From: Nostoc sp. KVJ3
GTDB lineage: Bacteria > Cyanobacteriota > Cyanobacteriia > Cyanobacteriales > Nostocaceae
NCBI RefSeq assembly: GCF_026127265.1
Contig: NZ_WWFG01000007.1
Span: forward strand, 57,668-121,667
Length of the DNA stretch: 64,000 nucleotides
Direction of reading: 5' to 3'
In this document: one piece after another, positions 51,780 through 60,172 of the stretch
How the letters are laid out: the number at the start of each line of letters is the position of its first letter
Position numbering within the stretch: position 1 is the first letter of the stretch
Translations under genes and position numbers: made by a program
The notes under the pieces: model-generated
Databases searched by the model: none
Told to the model about the DNA's origin: nothing
Seen by the model: only the letters and a program-made list of their open reading frames with translations

Positions 51780-52865
51780 TCAAAACCTCGGCAACACTGT
51801 ACCCGTGCCTGCGTCTTTTTTTGTGCGGACATAAGCCTTGGTTGTATCGGTTTTACTATGCCCCAACTGGTTTTGCACCTCAAAAACATTTTTATGCTCG
51901 ACTGCTCTTGTCGCGTGAGAATGCCGCAACCAGTGACATGAAAACTTCACCTTTGCAGTTTCAGATATATCCTGAATCAACCTTTTTATTGCCCGATCGC
52001 TCAATGGCAACCCCCGCTTTTTTGGGTCAGGCGACATATTTGCAAACACGGGCATCTTATCACTAGCCATCCCCCGATACTTTTTGAAAACAAGCGAAGT
52101 CTGATGGTCTAACCCAATCTCGCGGTACTTGCCACCTTTGCCTCGGAACTTAATCGTATAGTATCCCCGATTTCTATCCTCTGGTGTCGGGTCGGGATAC
52201 CACTGGAAATTATGCCAATATAACCCCGGATAATCTTCCTTGGGTTGGCCCGGTTCATCACCCGGAACCGTCACGCGACCCACTTCACCAACCCGCATCC
52301 CACTATAAAAAAGCAAATTAAACACCAACCAGTGCTTACCCCCCAACTGCACAGCAGCATTAGCTAGCTTCTTCATCTCCCAATCTTCTAGATACCGCTC
52401 AGATTTAGGTAAATTACTGAAATTGTCGTAATTTATCGTACTTGCAATATTCCTTAAAAAATAGCCAATACTCTCACCACTCCCGTAACTCCAGAGCGAT
52501 CGCAGCATCAGCACTTGGTTAGATTTAGTATAAGGGGAAACCTCACCCCAACTAGCAATAAATTCTAGTAACAATGGTTGCTGGATTAATCTTAAATCAG
52601 GTATACCTTGATGACGTACCCAATCGAGCAATTTTTGACCAAATCGGTAGTATTTTCGTTTGGTTTGTTCGCGGTTTTGACTGCCAGCCCAAACCAAAAT
52701 TAGCTCAGAATCATTATTTACCGAAGGTGTGCGGTAATAGTATTGGCGAATTACCTCCTCTACCAATTCCGGGGTTACTTGCTGTGAAGTATTTGGCGCT
52801 ACAACCTTTATAGGATTGGCAGGAAGAATTTCTACAGAGCTAACCTCAATATTAGTAACATCCAT
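51780..52865 (-). CDS. Tyrosine recombinase (phage integrase / Xer family)
   Basis: 361 residues. Catalytic motifs: LLFYSGMRVGEVGRV (box I arginine), HWLRHSHATRAVEH (HxxR of box II), LGHSKTDTTKAYVRT (GH and active tyrosine). An N-terminal SAM-like core-binding domain (about 70-140) precedes. It would integrate or resolve plasmid DNA at specific sites. No attachment site could be recognised with confidence. Confidence 0.93.
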   Translation of the reverse strand: MDVTNIEVSSVEILPANPIKVVAPNTSQQVTPELVEEVIRQYYYRTPSVNNDSELILVWAGSQNREQTKRKYYRFGQKLLDWVRHQGIPDLRLIQQPLLLEFIASWGEVSPYTKSNQVLMLRSLWSYGSGESIGYFLRNIASTINYDNFSNLPKSERYLEDWEMKKLANAAVQLGGKHWLVFNLLFYSGMRVGEVGRVTVPGDEPGQPKEDYPGLYWHNFQWYPDPTPEDRNRGYYTIKFRGKGGKYREIGLDHQTSLVFKKYRGMASDKMPVFANMSPDPKKRGLPLSDRAIKRLIQDISETAKVKFSCHWLRHSHATRAVEHKNVFEVQNQLGHSKTDTTKAYVRTKKDAGTGTVLPRF

Positions 52866-53093
52866 TGGGGAAATAAGGATTACGCGACCATAAACATATA
52901 ACTTCCTGGAAGTGAGGTTTCAGGAAGCTTTTATATTCTACGACAACGCAGTGGATATACTGTCCGCGCTCCGCGTCAATAATTCCAAGAGCCTGCACAA
53001 AAGTAGCAAGATCCCGAACGGGGTGAAAGACCCAAAACACGGTGGACGATTCTCGAACGGATTTGTACCTGAGCATCCAATTCCTGATATGTT
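52866..53093. other. Intergenic region, no gene seen
   Basis: Frames on both strands overlap each other and lack ribosome-binding sites. An attachment or resolution site for the neighbouring recombinase could lie here. Confidence 0.4.
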
Positions 53094-53135
53094 GATAGCA
53101 ATGCTATCTACTTGATATCGATAGCTGTTGCTATC
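53094..53135. promoter_or_regulatory. Two GATAGC-N3/4-GCTATC palindromes
   Basis: GATAGC-AAT-GCTATC (53094-53108) and GATAGC-TGTT-GCTATC (53120-53135) lie 15-57 bases ahead of the gene at 53151. Spacing and symmetry fit a repressor bound as two dimers, probably the product of that gene. Confidence 0.65.
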
Positions 53136-53150
53136 AATTGCGATATCACT

Positions 53151-53750
53151 ATGCCTAACGAGAACAAACCCAGCGAGATGATCCGCGTCCCCACTCCCCT
53201 GATTCCAGCAGTTAGGGAGTTATCCCGGCTGCACCGACAAGGACGAACAAACGAGGTGCTTCACTCTTTAGATGATTTGATAGCAGCGTTAGATAATGGC
53301 AGGGGTAGTCCCCACAATCACCTCTCCCAAAACATATCGACGATTTGCTCTCGTCTGGATAATCTAGAATTACGTTTGTCGGATGATATTAGTAGCGATG
53401 CATCCAGTAACCAGCATCTCGCCGATTTAGAACAAAAAATCGACTCTATAAATAATCGGCTAGCACAATTTGCCGAGGTAATTATGCAGCTTCAAAGTAA
53501 TATTAATAATCAACCAAGGCGGGGTAAGTCATACTACGGCAATTCTTATAATCAAGGGCAACCTGTTAAGTTTCAGCCAATTACAGAAGAAAGTTTGGCT
53601 TCAAGGTTGGGGGTAACTCCAGAAACTATTCGTAAGGAAAGAGAAAGTCAACCCGCGCCGCTTTTTTTCGCATGGTCTAAGCGCAAGGATACTTCTGGTA
53701 TTGGCTGGGAATTTAATCAGAAAACGGGATTGTATCATCCAATTACTTGA
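53151..53750 (+). CDS. Plasmid DNA-binding protein, RHH-like N-terminus
   Basis: 199 residues from MPNENKPSEM; a longer frame starts inside the operator. MIRVPTPLIPAVRELSRLHR resembles a ribbon-helix-helix start seen in cyanobacterial plasmid proteins. The middle has a coiled coil (DLEQKIDSINNRLAQFAEVI), and the C-terminus holds a small HTH-like domain (ESLASRLGVTPETIRKERES) and a beta tail. Probably an autoregulated maintenance protein. Confidence 0.75.
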   Translation: MPNENKPSEMIRVPTPLIPAVRELSRLHRQGRTNEVLHSLDDLIAALDNGRGSPHNHLSQNISTICSRLDNLELRLSDDISSDASSNQHLADLEQKIDSINNRLAQFAEVIMQLQSNINNQPRRGKSYYGNSYNQGQPVKFQPITEESLASRLGVTPETIRKERESQPAPLFFAWSKRKDTSGIGWEFNQKTGLYHPIT

Positions 53751-54351
53751 ACCTGACAGCGATGATTATTTTAATAAAGCTATGCTATAAGTAAGTCTGC
53801 GGGAATAAACCAAACTATGTTACGCAATGTAAATATGGTTGAAACCCTTACCAATGACCAATGACAAAGGACAAATGACAGACCTCGCCAGTTGTCTTTA
53901 ATTGCGCCGACCTACTTAGCTCTTTTTTGATACATTACACTAATCACTAGTAATTTTTTTATTTTCCAATTAGTTCTATCAACTGCTAAATATATTGACT
54001 GATTTGCTTGAAAAGTTTGAGCTAACCATTGTTGAATTATCGGAAACCACAGTTTTTGTATATTCAGTATTGGTAAAGATGGGATTTGGTTATTTTTTTC
54101 GCTGCTGTTAATTAAGTCGTTACTTTTCTGCTAAGAAATTCGATTTAGAAAAGTGTGCCATCACAGATCCATGCCAGTTCCACGAATGAGCCATTGCAGA
54201 TTCATTACAGTGACAATGTTGATCCAATAAAGATCCATTTGTACGACATACGTATTCTATGTATAATTTTTATTTGCAACAATGCTTAACTATTGACAAA
54301 GATTATGCCATGAGAGATCCAATACAAATCCATCAGCGATCCATTACATAT
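53751..54351. repeat. Non-coding region with iteron-like GATCCAT repeats
   Basis: Between about 54160 and 54355 variants of GATCCATTACA, GATTCATTACA and AGATCCAATACAAATCCAT recur many times, mixed with AT-rich DNA. Near 53840-53880 there is a short tandem of ACCAATGACCAATGACAAAGG. The first cluster could be an origin or a binding region; it is also next to an IS remnant. Confidence 0.5.
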
Positions 54352-54732
54352 TCATCTAACAGTTGATTCGAGTAGCCCAAAAAAACCTTTGGTGAGTAGC
54401 AAGCTATGTTGCTGTCCGGACATTTTTTCTGGGGAGAAAAAACGCACCCCCCAGGTGCGGCAACAAACTTGCAGATAAACTGATTTCTGTAACTCATAAG
54501 TCAAGTGGAAATCCTCAAAGTTTTTCTGCTTAAATAGCCAACAAAATCGTCGCTCCAGCAGGTCTATTTTGGCACGACCATACATCTGTCGCTTTAACAT
54601 TTTTAGTCGATTAATATGCCCAACAACTTGGCCATTGCTGACTGACATAGTTACACCTGCTTTCACAGCGTCATAGTCTTCACGCAATCGTAAAGCATTG
54701 CGTCGATTTGCAGTCAGATTACTTTGGTGCAT
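54352..54732 (-). pseudogene. Remnant of an ISL3-family transposase
   Basis: 126 codons. The piece SVSNGQVVGHINRLKMLKRQ followed by MYGRAKIDLLERRF is the conserved C-terminal end of ISL3 transposases. The N-terminal and catalytic regions are missing and the final 60 residues do not belong to that family. An old IS fragment. Confidence 0.75.
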
Positions 54733-54750
54733 CTTGAGATAATAACTACC

Positions 54751-55239
54751 TCAAACATTCAAAACTCTCTCCCGTACCGCCCTAGCCGCAGCCGACGCTA
54801 TTTCTTCCCAATCTTCATAATTCAAAACTTCATGTAATAAATCGCGCAAAACTTCATGATTTTGGATATATTGCTCTGCATACAAATCTCTTCGTGCCAA
54901 TATACCTTCTAATACAGGTATCGCTGTTGATAGGGGTGATTGCAAGCGAGATAGTAAACGCGAGCGGGCAACTTGAAACGCAGCATCTTCCCCTACTCCT
55001 AAGTTGCGTTCAGCTAGTAAAAGTCGGATTTCACGGTTGAGGGACACCCGCAAACAAGTCAAACGAACCTTGAGAGCGGGATTTTTCAAGAAACCTACAA
55101 ATACCTTTTCGCTACCCCAATCTAACCCAGCAGCTACGTCGCAATCAGATTTTTCCTCCGCTTGAATTGCTGCTTGCATCGAAGAGCGATTAAATAATAG
55201 TTCAATTGCTTCAGAGACGCTGATGCTTTCTTCGTCCAT
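54751..55239 (-). CDS. Hypothetical protein, possible partner of the GNAT
   Basis: 162 residues, alpha-helical, starting MDEESISVSEAIELLFNRSS. It lies 18 bases after the GNAT gene on the same strand. A helical protein next to a GNAT recalls acetyltransferase-type toxin-antitoxin pairs, but it does not show a recognised DNA-binding domain. Confidence 0.6.
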   Translation of the reverse strand: MDEESISVSEAIELLFNRSSMQAAIQAEEKSDCDVAAGLDWGSEKVFVGFLKNPALKVRLTCLRVSLNREIRLLLAERNLGVGEDAAFQVARSRLLSRLQSPLSTAIPVLEGILARRDLYAEQYIQNHEVLRDLLHEVLNYEDWEEIASAAARAVRERVLNV

Positions 55240-55257
55240 ATCCCATCCCTCCCACTT

Positions 55258-55838
55258 CTATAATTGTCGCCGCAATAGTCCGTATTCAAAATAAACTAAA
55301 TCGTCGTTTTCTTCATCTGCTCCGTAGTTTGTCATCATTTGGTCGTCGTAAAATCTTACGCTTCCAGGCAACGAATGCAATCCTACCCTCCCACCATATC
55401 CTAGCTCGACGCTTCGGATGCGGGCATATCGTAATAAATTACTTCCAACTCCACGATATCTTGGTAAACGCTGGATTTCCTTTCGATTCCACGGTGCAGT
55501 CGTCAAGTATTCAATATATACTAGCCTCCGTCCCAAGGCTTCAATTGAACCGTGACGTTGCGTTTCTATCTTCATCAATCCCTGCGTACAACCTTCTGCC
55601 TCTAAAGCATAACCTTCGTATTCTTCATTCCTATCAATAAAATCGCGCTTGAAAGCCCAGTCCAGAATTTATCGTCGGCTTCAACTATACGCAATTGCTC
55701 AAGCCATAAATTGGCAAAATCATCTACATGATTCGGCGCTAAATCAACAATCAAGCCTTCAATTAATAGATTATCAGCACGCCTGATTAATTCAACTTTT
55801 AGCTGCACCTTTTCTACCTGAAACTTCCTAATTATCAT
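55258..55838 (-). pseudogene. GNAT acetyltransferase broken by one frameshift
   Basis: Two frames make one protein of about 190 residues. The first part (55602-55838) ends ADDKFWT; the second continues from WAFKRDFIDRNEEYEGYALE to VYFEYGL. One missing base near 55665-55672 breaks it, next to a short G-run. The GNAT core is visible: RLVYIEYLTTAPWNR, the acetyl-CoA loop RYRGVGSNLLRYA and RVGLHSLPGSVRFYDDQMM. It may be a real mutation or a sequencing error. Confidence 0.75.
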
Positions 55839-56342
55839 TAGATAATAGCTATTATTGGTTCAATAATTGCGCTCAATTCGTCATCTAAAGTACCAATTAG
55901 TAATTATTACCTGCGGGAGGCGGCGCGAACAAGATAGTCCTTGGCGAATTTGTCATGTATAAAGCGCGTAATTCAATTTTAACATTGGGCAGATTCTCTG
56001 AAAAATTTCAGAGAATTAATATATCTTGACTGACAAGTAAATAACTAATTTATCAATACCCCCTACACCCCACACCCAGCCGGATTCAGATAACTTTGTG
56101 ATCTACTGAATTTAAATTAGCTTGATAGTGGAGATATAGGTCAAAGATTTGTTGTTGGATTATCTACTACTTAGAAGTTGGATTGGTGTTGGGGAAGAGA
56201 GTGAATTGTTGGATTGGTGTTGGATGCTGTAATTTCGATATGTCAATACTTTTGGGTATGTAGGTTGGTTTTGGATGTGTTGGGGAAGAGTGCATATATT
56301 CCCCAAAAAGTGCAATTTATCCAACCCAACCAACAGTCCAAC
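55839..56342. repeat. Non-coding region with GTTGGATTGGTGTTGG repeats
   Basis: Direct variants GTTGGATTGGTGTTGGGG, GTTGGATTGGTGTTGGAT and GTTGGTTTTGGATGTGTTGG lie at about 56172-56292, and the inverse (CCAACCCAACCAACAGTCCA) at about 56320-56340. They sit just past the stop of the big ATPase gene. The rest is AT-rich with no gene. Confidence 0.55.
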
Positions 56343-58118
56343 CTAATCGACTAATCTGTAACTATCTTCACCTGTACAAATGACTTTCTCTTTTTGTACA
56401 AGTAGGTTGAGTTCGTCGCGGATTTGTGCTTCCGATACGCCCTTGAATTTACTACCTGCATTCTGTTTAATTTGACGTGGAGTCTTTGCACCTTTCCCCT
56501 TGAGATAATCAACCAGTTTGGTTTGAATCTCGGTTAGTTTGATGTCTGGGCTTACTTGATTAGCATCACTAGCATTTTCATCAACCCGATGATTGGTTGT
56601 TTGATTAAGCGAACTATTTATACTAGTCGTAGGGACATCAATATCGAATTCCAGCCTGAGTAGATTATCAAGATATTCCGGACTAACTGTATCAAGTTGA
56701 ATGGCTGGTTTAATTCCTGGCTTATAACTGGTGATGTCTGGCAGAATATCTAGCTGCATGGGGTCAACTGAGATAAATATTAGCGGTTGTCCTAGTTGCT
56801 TGGATTGTGGTTTTAACTCGTTAAATCTTTCTTTTAATGAGGAACGCTTTTCTGCATCTTCTACAATCTTGGCATTAGTTATGAGGTTGTACAGTACGCC
56901 ATAGCTGTCATTAACTGTACCATCTGCTTCAACGTTGTAATTGCCTTGGGCAATGATGTAAAGGTTTTTTCTAATATTACTGTCACCTATACCCAAGGCA
57001 GCTAAATTAAACGATTGAGTATCGATAATCAGGCAAACATTTAGTTCTCTACCGACTGTAATAATGGTGCTGATTTTCTTGAGGTATGGTTGAAACCATG
57101 CTTCATCTTTTACTGTTTCGTAGATTGAATGCCAATCGGCTAGGATTAACCTGACTGGTTGATGATCAAATTCATGGCGGCGGTGTTCTGGTACTCGACG
57201 GCGTTGGTCGTAAATGCTGTAAACTTGGTCAATGGCAGCCATCGCCAGTTGTGGTTCTAAAGGGTCAAATAAAAGTACCCGTCCTTTTTTGTCTAGCCCA
57301 CAAAAACTGTCATTCTTTTGAGCGATCGCCCAGACATCAGCTTGGGGAAACCGTTTACTGAACTGGTTGAGCATATAGCTCTCAGTCACCGATTTACCAG
57401 CACCAGTACCACCTACAATTAGGGTTGAGCGCTTGGCACCCAAGATGCGATTAAGCGGCTCCAGGGTGGGACTTGCATCATTACTAGAAGTCCGATTTTG
57501 GGTTGTTTCAGAGATTTCACCCCCTGTATTCTCACTTTCTAAGCGTGCTTCTTTATCCCCCGAACCTTCTACTTTATCGCTGGGGTCAACTGTTCCTTGT
57601 AAAGTTTGGCTTCCTTGCAGGTATGGGGTTTTCTGAGACTTGAGAAAGTTGATGTACTCCTGCTTCTGTTGCTCGCTCATCCCAGCAGTTTCTGCTTCAA
57701 ACACCGCGTCGTTGGCTGACATCTGGGTGATTTTGATTTCGGTTTCGCCCAAGATTTCGGCTTTTTGGATGTCTACCGTGTGGTCGTTGGCTATCATGTC
57801 GAGTGAGGTTTGTAACTCAACCTGCGCCATTGCGAATTCACGGTAATCGTCTAGCAATTGCGATCGCGCTTTAAGTTCTGCTTGTGCCACATCTCGTGTT
57901 TCTGCTATGGCTTGGAAGTTAGCCAGTTTGCGCTCGTTGTCTTGGAGGTGACGCAACATCCAGCCCGCAGTGGCAAACCCAACGAATGCACCCATCGCCC
58001 ACAGGGGTTTGTGGGGGTTAGTAGCTTTGACCAAACCCTTGGGTGAAATACCCTCATTGGGTACAACAACCGTAGGCGCTCCGTCTTTCTGCCACTGCTG
58101 CCAGTGCCATAAGGTCAT
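56343..58118 (-). CDS. Membrane-anchored P-loop ATPase with C-terminal winged-helix-like domain
   Basis: 591 residues. One membrane segment near the start (LWAMGAFVGFATAGWMLRHL), then a coiled coil (about 60-150), an S/T/E-rich linker, and an ATPase domain: Walker A LIVGGTGAGKSVTESYML (about 233-250), VRLILADWHSIYE as Walker B-like, and CLIIDTQSFNLAALGIGDSN. The end (about 530-591) looks like a winged helix (AKTPRQIKQNAGSKFKGVSE), as in FtsK gamma domains. A plasmid transfer or segregation motor is a plausible role. Confidence 0.8.
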   Translation of the reverse strand: MTLWHWQQWQKDGAPTVVVPNEGISPKGLVKATNPHKPLWAMGAFVGFATAGWMLRHLQDNERKLANFQAIAETRDVAQAELKARSQLLDDYREFAMAQVELQTSLDMIANDHTVDIQKAEILGETEIKITQMSANDAVFEAETAGMSEQQKQEYINFLKSQKTPYLQGSQTLQGTVDPSDKVEGSGDKEARLESENTGGEISETTQNRTSSNDASPTLEPLNRILGAKRSTLIVGGTGAGKSVTESYMLNQFSKRFPQADVWAIAQKNDSFCGLDKKGRVLLFDPLEPQLAMAAIDQVYSIYDQRRRVPEHRRHEFDHQPVRLILADWHSIYETVKDEAWFQPYLKKISTIITVGRELNVCLIIDTQSFNLAALGIGDSNIRKNLYIIAQGNYNVEADGTVNDSYGVLYNLITNAKIVEDAEKRSSLKERFNELKPQSKQLGQPLIFISVDPMQLDILPDITSYKPGIKPAIQLDTVSPEYLDNLLRLEFDIDVPTTSINSSLNQTTNHRVDENASDANQVSPDIKLTEIQTKLVDYLKGKGAKTPRQIKQNAGSKFKGVSEAQIRDELNLLVQKEKVICTGEDSYRLVD

Positions 58119-58249
58119 GCGGTAGGGTCGGTTGTGATTATCGGCACACCGTAGTCCTTGTTGGGGAGTGCGGATGCAGAAGTAAATGTGATTTTACCCC
58201 CTGCATGACCAAATTTTGAACCATAACGTGACCAAAAGTTAACGTAATT
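58115..58249 (-). pseudogene. Gene end without a start, ahead of the ATPase
   Basis: A protein-like frame, NYVNFWSRYGSKFGHAGGKI... to ...YGVPIITTDPTA, ends in TGA that overlaps the ATPase ATG as ATGA. It has no start codon of its own in a good place and begins after a stop. It may be the last part of a broken gene once co-translated with the ATPase. Confidence 0.35.
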
Positions 58250-58660
58250 TCAAGCTTTTGAGCCAATCAACAACTTAACTTTATGAATCAAATTATGTCC
58301 GCGTGTTTTAAATGTGAACCATAATACGACTAAAAGTTTTATTTTCAGACTTGGTAAAAAATGCCGAGCAAGACACACTAATTTAGTCGAAAATTTTAAA
58401 CTTTCGGTCAAAATATGATTCAAAATGTCCACGATATGGTTCAAAAATATGTTTAGTCGAAAATTCAGTGATTAAGCGATCGCTCGATACTTGGTTTTAA
58501 AAGCTCTCGCTCAAGAACACGTACAAATGAACTATAAAACCCACGTTGCGCCCTGGAATTAAGTTTTGACGTTTTTGGACTCCATTTATAACTTTGAAGT
58601 ATATGTTGTTCTAGTGCGGAGTGAAGCGTATCGTGTCCGTTTGGTCAAAATATGGTTCAA
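58203..58660. repeat. Cluster of degenerate GGTCAAAATATGGTTCAAA repeats
   Basis: Variants in both orientations at about 58205-58235, 58313-58340, 58410-58450 and 58646-58665, plus TTTAGTCGAAAATT twice (58383, 58453). The whole tract is AT-rich. It resembles an iteron or regulator-binding region. The small frame 58250-58444 inside it is not called. Confidence 0.5.
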
Positions 58661-58876
58661 ATCACAGTAAATGCGATCGCTCGCGAACTGAGTCCACGAA
58701 GCCGCGGCACAGGTTACGCCGATGGTGAGAGAAACCCCAATGGCTGCAATCTTCTTATCAAAAGGCAGTTGTCCGAACCACTGCATGAAGCTGGACTGCT
58801 GCTGACGAGCTAATTGTTCGTGTTTGGGGTCAAGTAGCTCATCTTCTCTCCCTACTAACACTGGTAATGTAAACAA
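58586..58876 (-). CDS. Small membrane protein
   Basis: 96 codons, TTG start. GREDELLDPKHEQLARQQQS is followed by a membrane helix (IAAIGVSLTIGVTCAAASW). It overlaps the next upstream frame by 38 bases; the two could have been one gene separated by a frameshift. Function unknown. Confidence 0.45.
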   Translation of the reverse strand: MFTLPVLVGREDELLDPKHEQLARQQQSSFMQWFGQLPFDKKIAAIGVSLTIGVTCAAASWTQFASDRIYCDLNHILTKRTRYASLRTRTTYTSKL

Positions 58877-59045
58877 CCAAAACAGCGATAACTACTGCAA
58901 TCCCTACTCCCGTTGTCCAATTTGATTTGTTGGGAGATGGTGCATACATCTGTTGGATTTCACTCTGTGCCACAGATTTAGATGTACTCGCTTCCACATT
59001 CGCCCACAGGTTCTGAGAGGGAACACAGGAGGGCAAGGGAGGCAC
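58839..59045 (-). CDS. Small membrane protein
   Basis: 68 residues. A polar N-terminal part and one membrane helix (GVGIAVVIAVLVVYITSV) close to the C-terminus. May be joined with the frame at 58586-58876 if a single-base error exists. Confidence 0.45.
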   Translation of the reverse strand: MPPLPSCVPSQNLWANVEASTSKSVAQSEIQQMYAPSPNKSNWTTGVGIAVVIAVLVVYITSVSRERR

Positions 59046-59066
59046 TACAGCCCGTCATTATATTAG

Positions 59067-59324
59067 TTACTTGCCTCCCCTTCTCCCTACTGCCGTCGCG
59101 GTGAAGTACAAATGTGCTACACCCAACGCCAGAAGCAGACCAACAGGGTGGACTTGGAGCAGGTGGAAGGTAAAAATCACGGCGGAGTTGAGGGATGCTC
59201 CAGCCACAATCTCGCATAGATTGCCTGCCCGTCGAAATGTCCGTTCCCGGTTGTTCTCTGGTACGGGCGGAGGCTGTGTGTTGGATTGTTGGGATTTTAC
59301 CTGTTGTGGTTGTGCCAGCCCCAT
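59067..59324 (-). CDS. Small membrane protein
   Basis: 85 residues. MGLAQPQQVKSQQSNTQPPP and a polar part, then two membrane-like stretches (EIVAGASLNSAVIFTFHLL and VGLLLALGVAHLYFTATAV). Function unknown. Part of the run of small minus-strand genes upstream of the ATPase. Confidence 0.55.
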   Translation of the reverse strand: MGLAQPQQVKSQQSNTQPPPVPENNRERTFRRAGNLCEIVAGASLNSAVIFTFHLLQVHPVGLLLALGVAHLYFTATAVGRRGGK

Positions 59325-59399
59325 ATACTCAAAAGGGCTGGTGTTAGTCGGTTTATCTTCGGGCTGACGTGCAACACGACTCTATCCTCCCCTTAGCGC

Positions 59400-59963
59400 T
59401 TACCTAAGCATCCCAGAAGTTCGTCCACCAATTTCCAAAACCGCGAACTGTGCCATTGCTGATACGGAACTAGCTGGAGCGCCGCTGGAAGCAACTGATA
59501 CTGGTATCGTTTCCGGTTGCTCTTGGTGGGGGTTCAGCGCCCTGGAGCCGTATCGGGCACGGGCAAGTAATTCCTGCCTTCTAGCCCTCAACCCTCCTGG
59601 ATGTTTGACGTTGTTCGCTTACTTGGTGGCGACTTTCGATGGAGGAAATCTTGTTTTCATGCCGCCACAGTTCAGCCTGCAAGTCTTGGTGTAGTTGCGT
59701 GGCTATCTCGGTAAGTGCATTCTTCCGCTTTGCTCAATCCGCAGCAAGTCAGCCCTATCCTGGGCATCAACCTTCTGCATCTCAGTATCAAATTCGGCGT
59801 TTATTTTCCTGATTTTGGCGATCGCGTTTGCAACCTTCGAGCCGAACTGTTTCCTTAGTTCCGTCCATGTCACCTGCCCGTCTGCTAGCTTCTGCATCGC
59901 CTCCAAATACTTTGAGGCGTTTTCCAGGAAGGGGTCAAGGTTACTGCGCGAGTTGGTCGGCAT
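59400..59963 (-). pseudogene. Coiled-coil protein apparently broken by frameshifts
   Basis: The first frame (MPTNSRSNLDPFLENASKYL... to RIEQSG, stop at 59703) continues in another frame as KNALTEIATQLHQDLQAELW...SSIESRHQVSEQ. A third frame (59400-59591, RRQELLARARYGSRALNPHQ) may be the rest. All parts look like one helical protein of about 180 residues. Single-base indels near 59730 and 59600 would explain the breaks. Two separate small genes are also possible. Confidence 0.55.
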
Positions 59964-60108
59964 TCTGCGCCATGTCTGCAAAATGCTCTAGCTTGCTGAC
60001 ATCAGAGAGATAAGCCAGAATATCAGCGTCTACACCACCCCAGGCGAGGGATTTTTCGTCGATGTGGGAGCTGTGTCCCATTGCTGGGTTTTTGATTCCA
60101 AAGTCCAT
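59941..60108 (-). CDS. Small hypothetical protein
   Basis: 55 residues from MDFGIKNPAMGHSSHIDEKS. A strong ribosome-binding site (AGGAGG) stands 5 bases before ATG. It overlaps the next gene start by 23 bases. Function unknown; the gene lies 65 bases from IS630 copy 3. Confidence 0.6.
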   Translation of the reverse strand: MDFGIKNPAMGHSSHIDEKSLAWGGVDADILAYLSDVSKLEHFADMAQNADQLAQ

Positions 60109-60172
60109 AAGTCCTCCTAGAAATTGCCCCAGGTCAACGCCTGGGACGTTGCTTAATGACTATTAATGTCTA

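Noticed and set aside
52852..53076. 74-codon minus-strand frame ahead of the integrase
   Set aside because: It overlaps the integrase start and has no protein-like pattern; a plus-strand frame overlaps the same bases.
58250..58444. 64-codon minus-strand frame
   Set aside because: It lies within degenerate repeats, with no ribosome-binding site.
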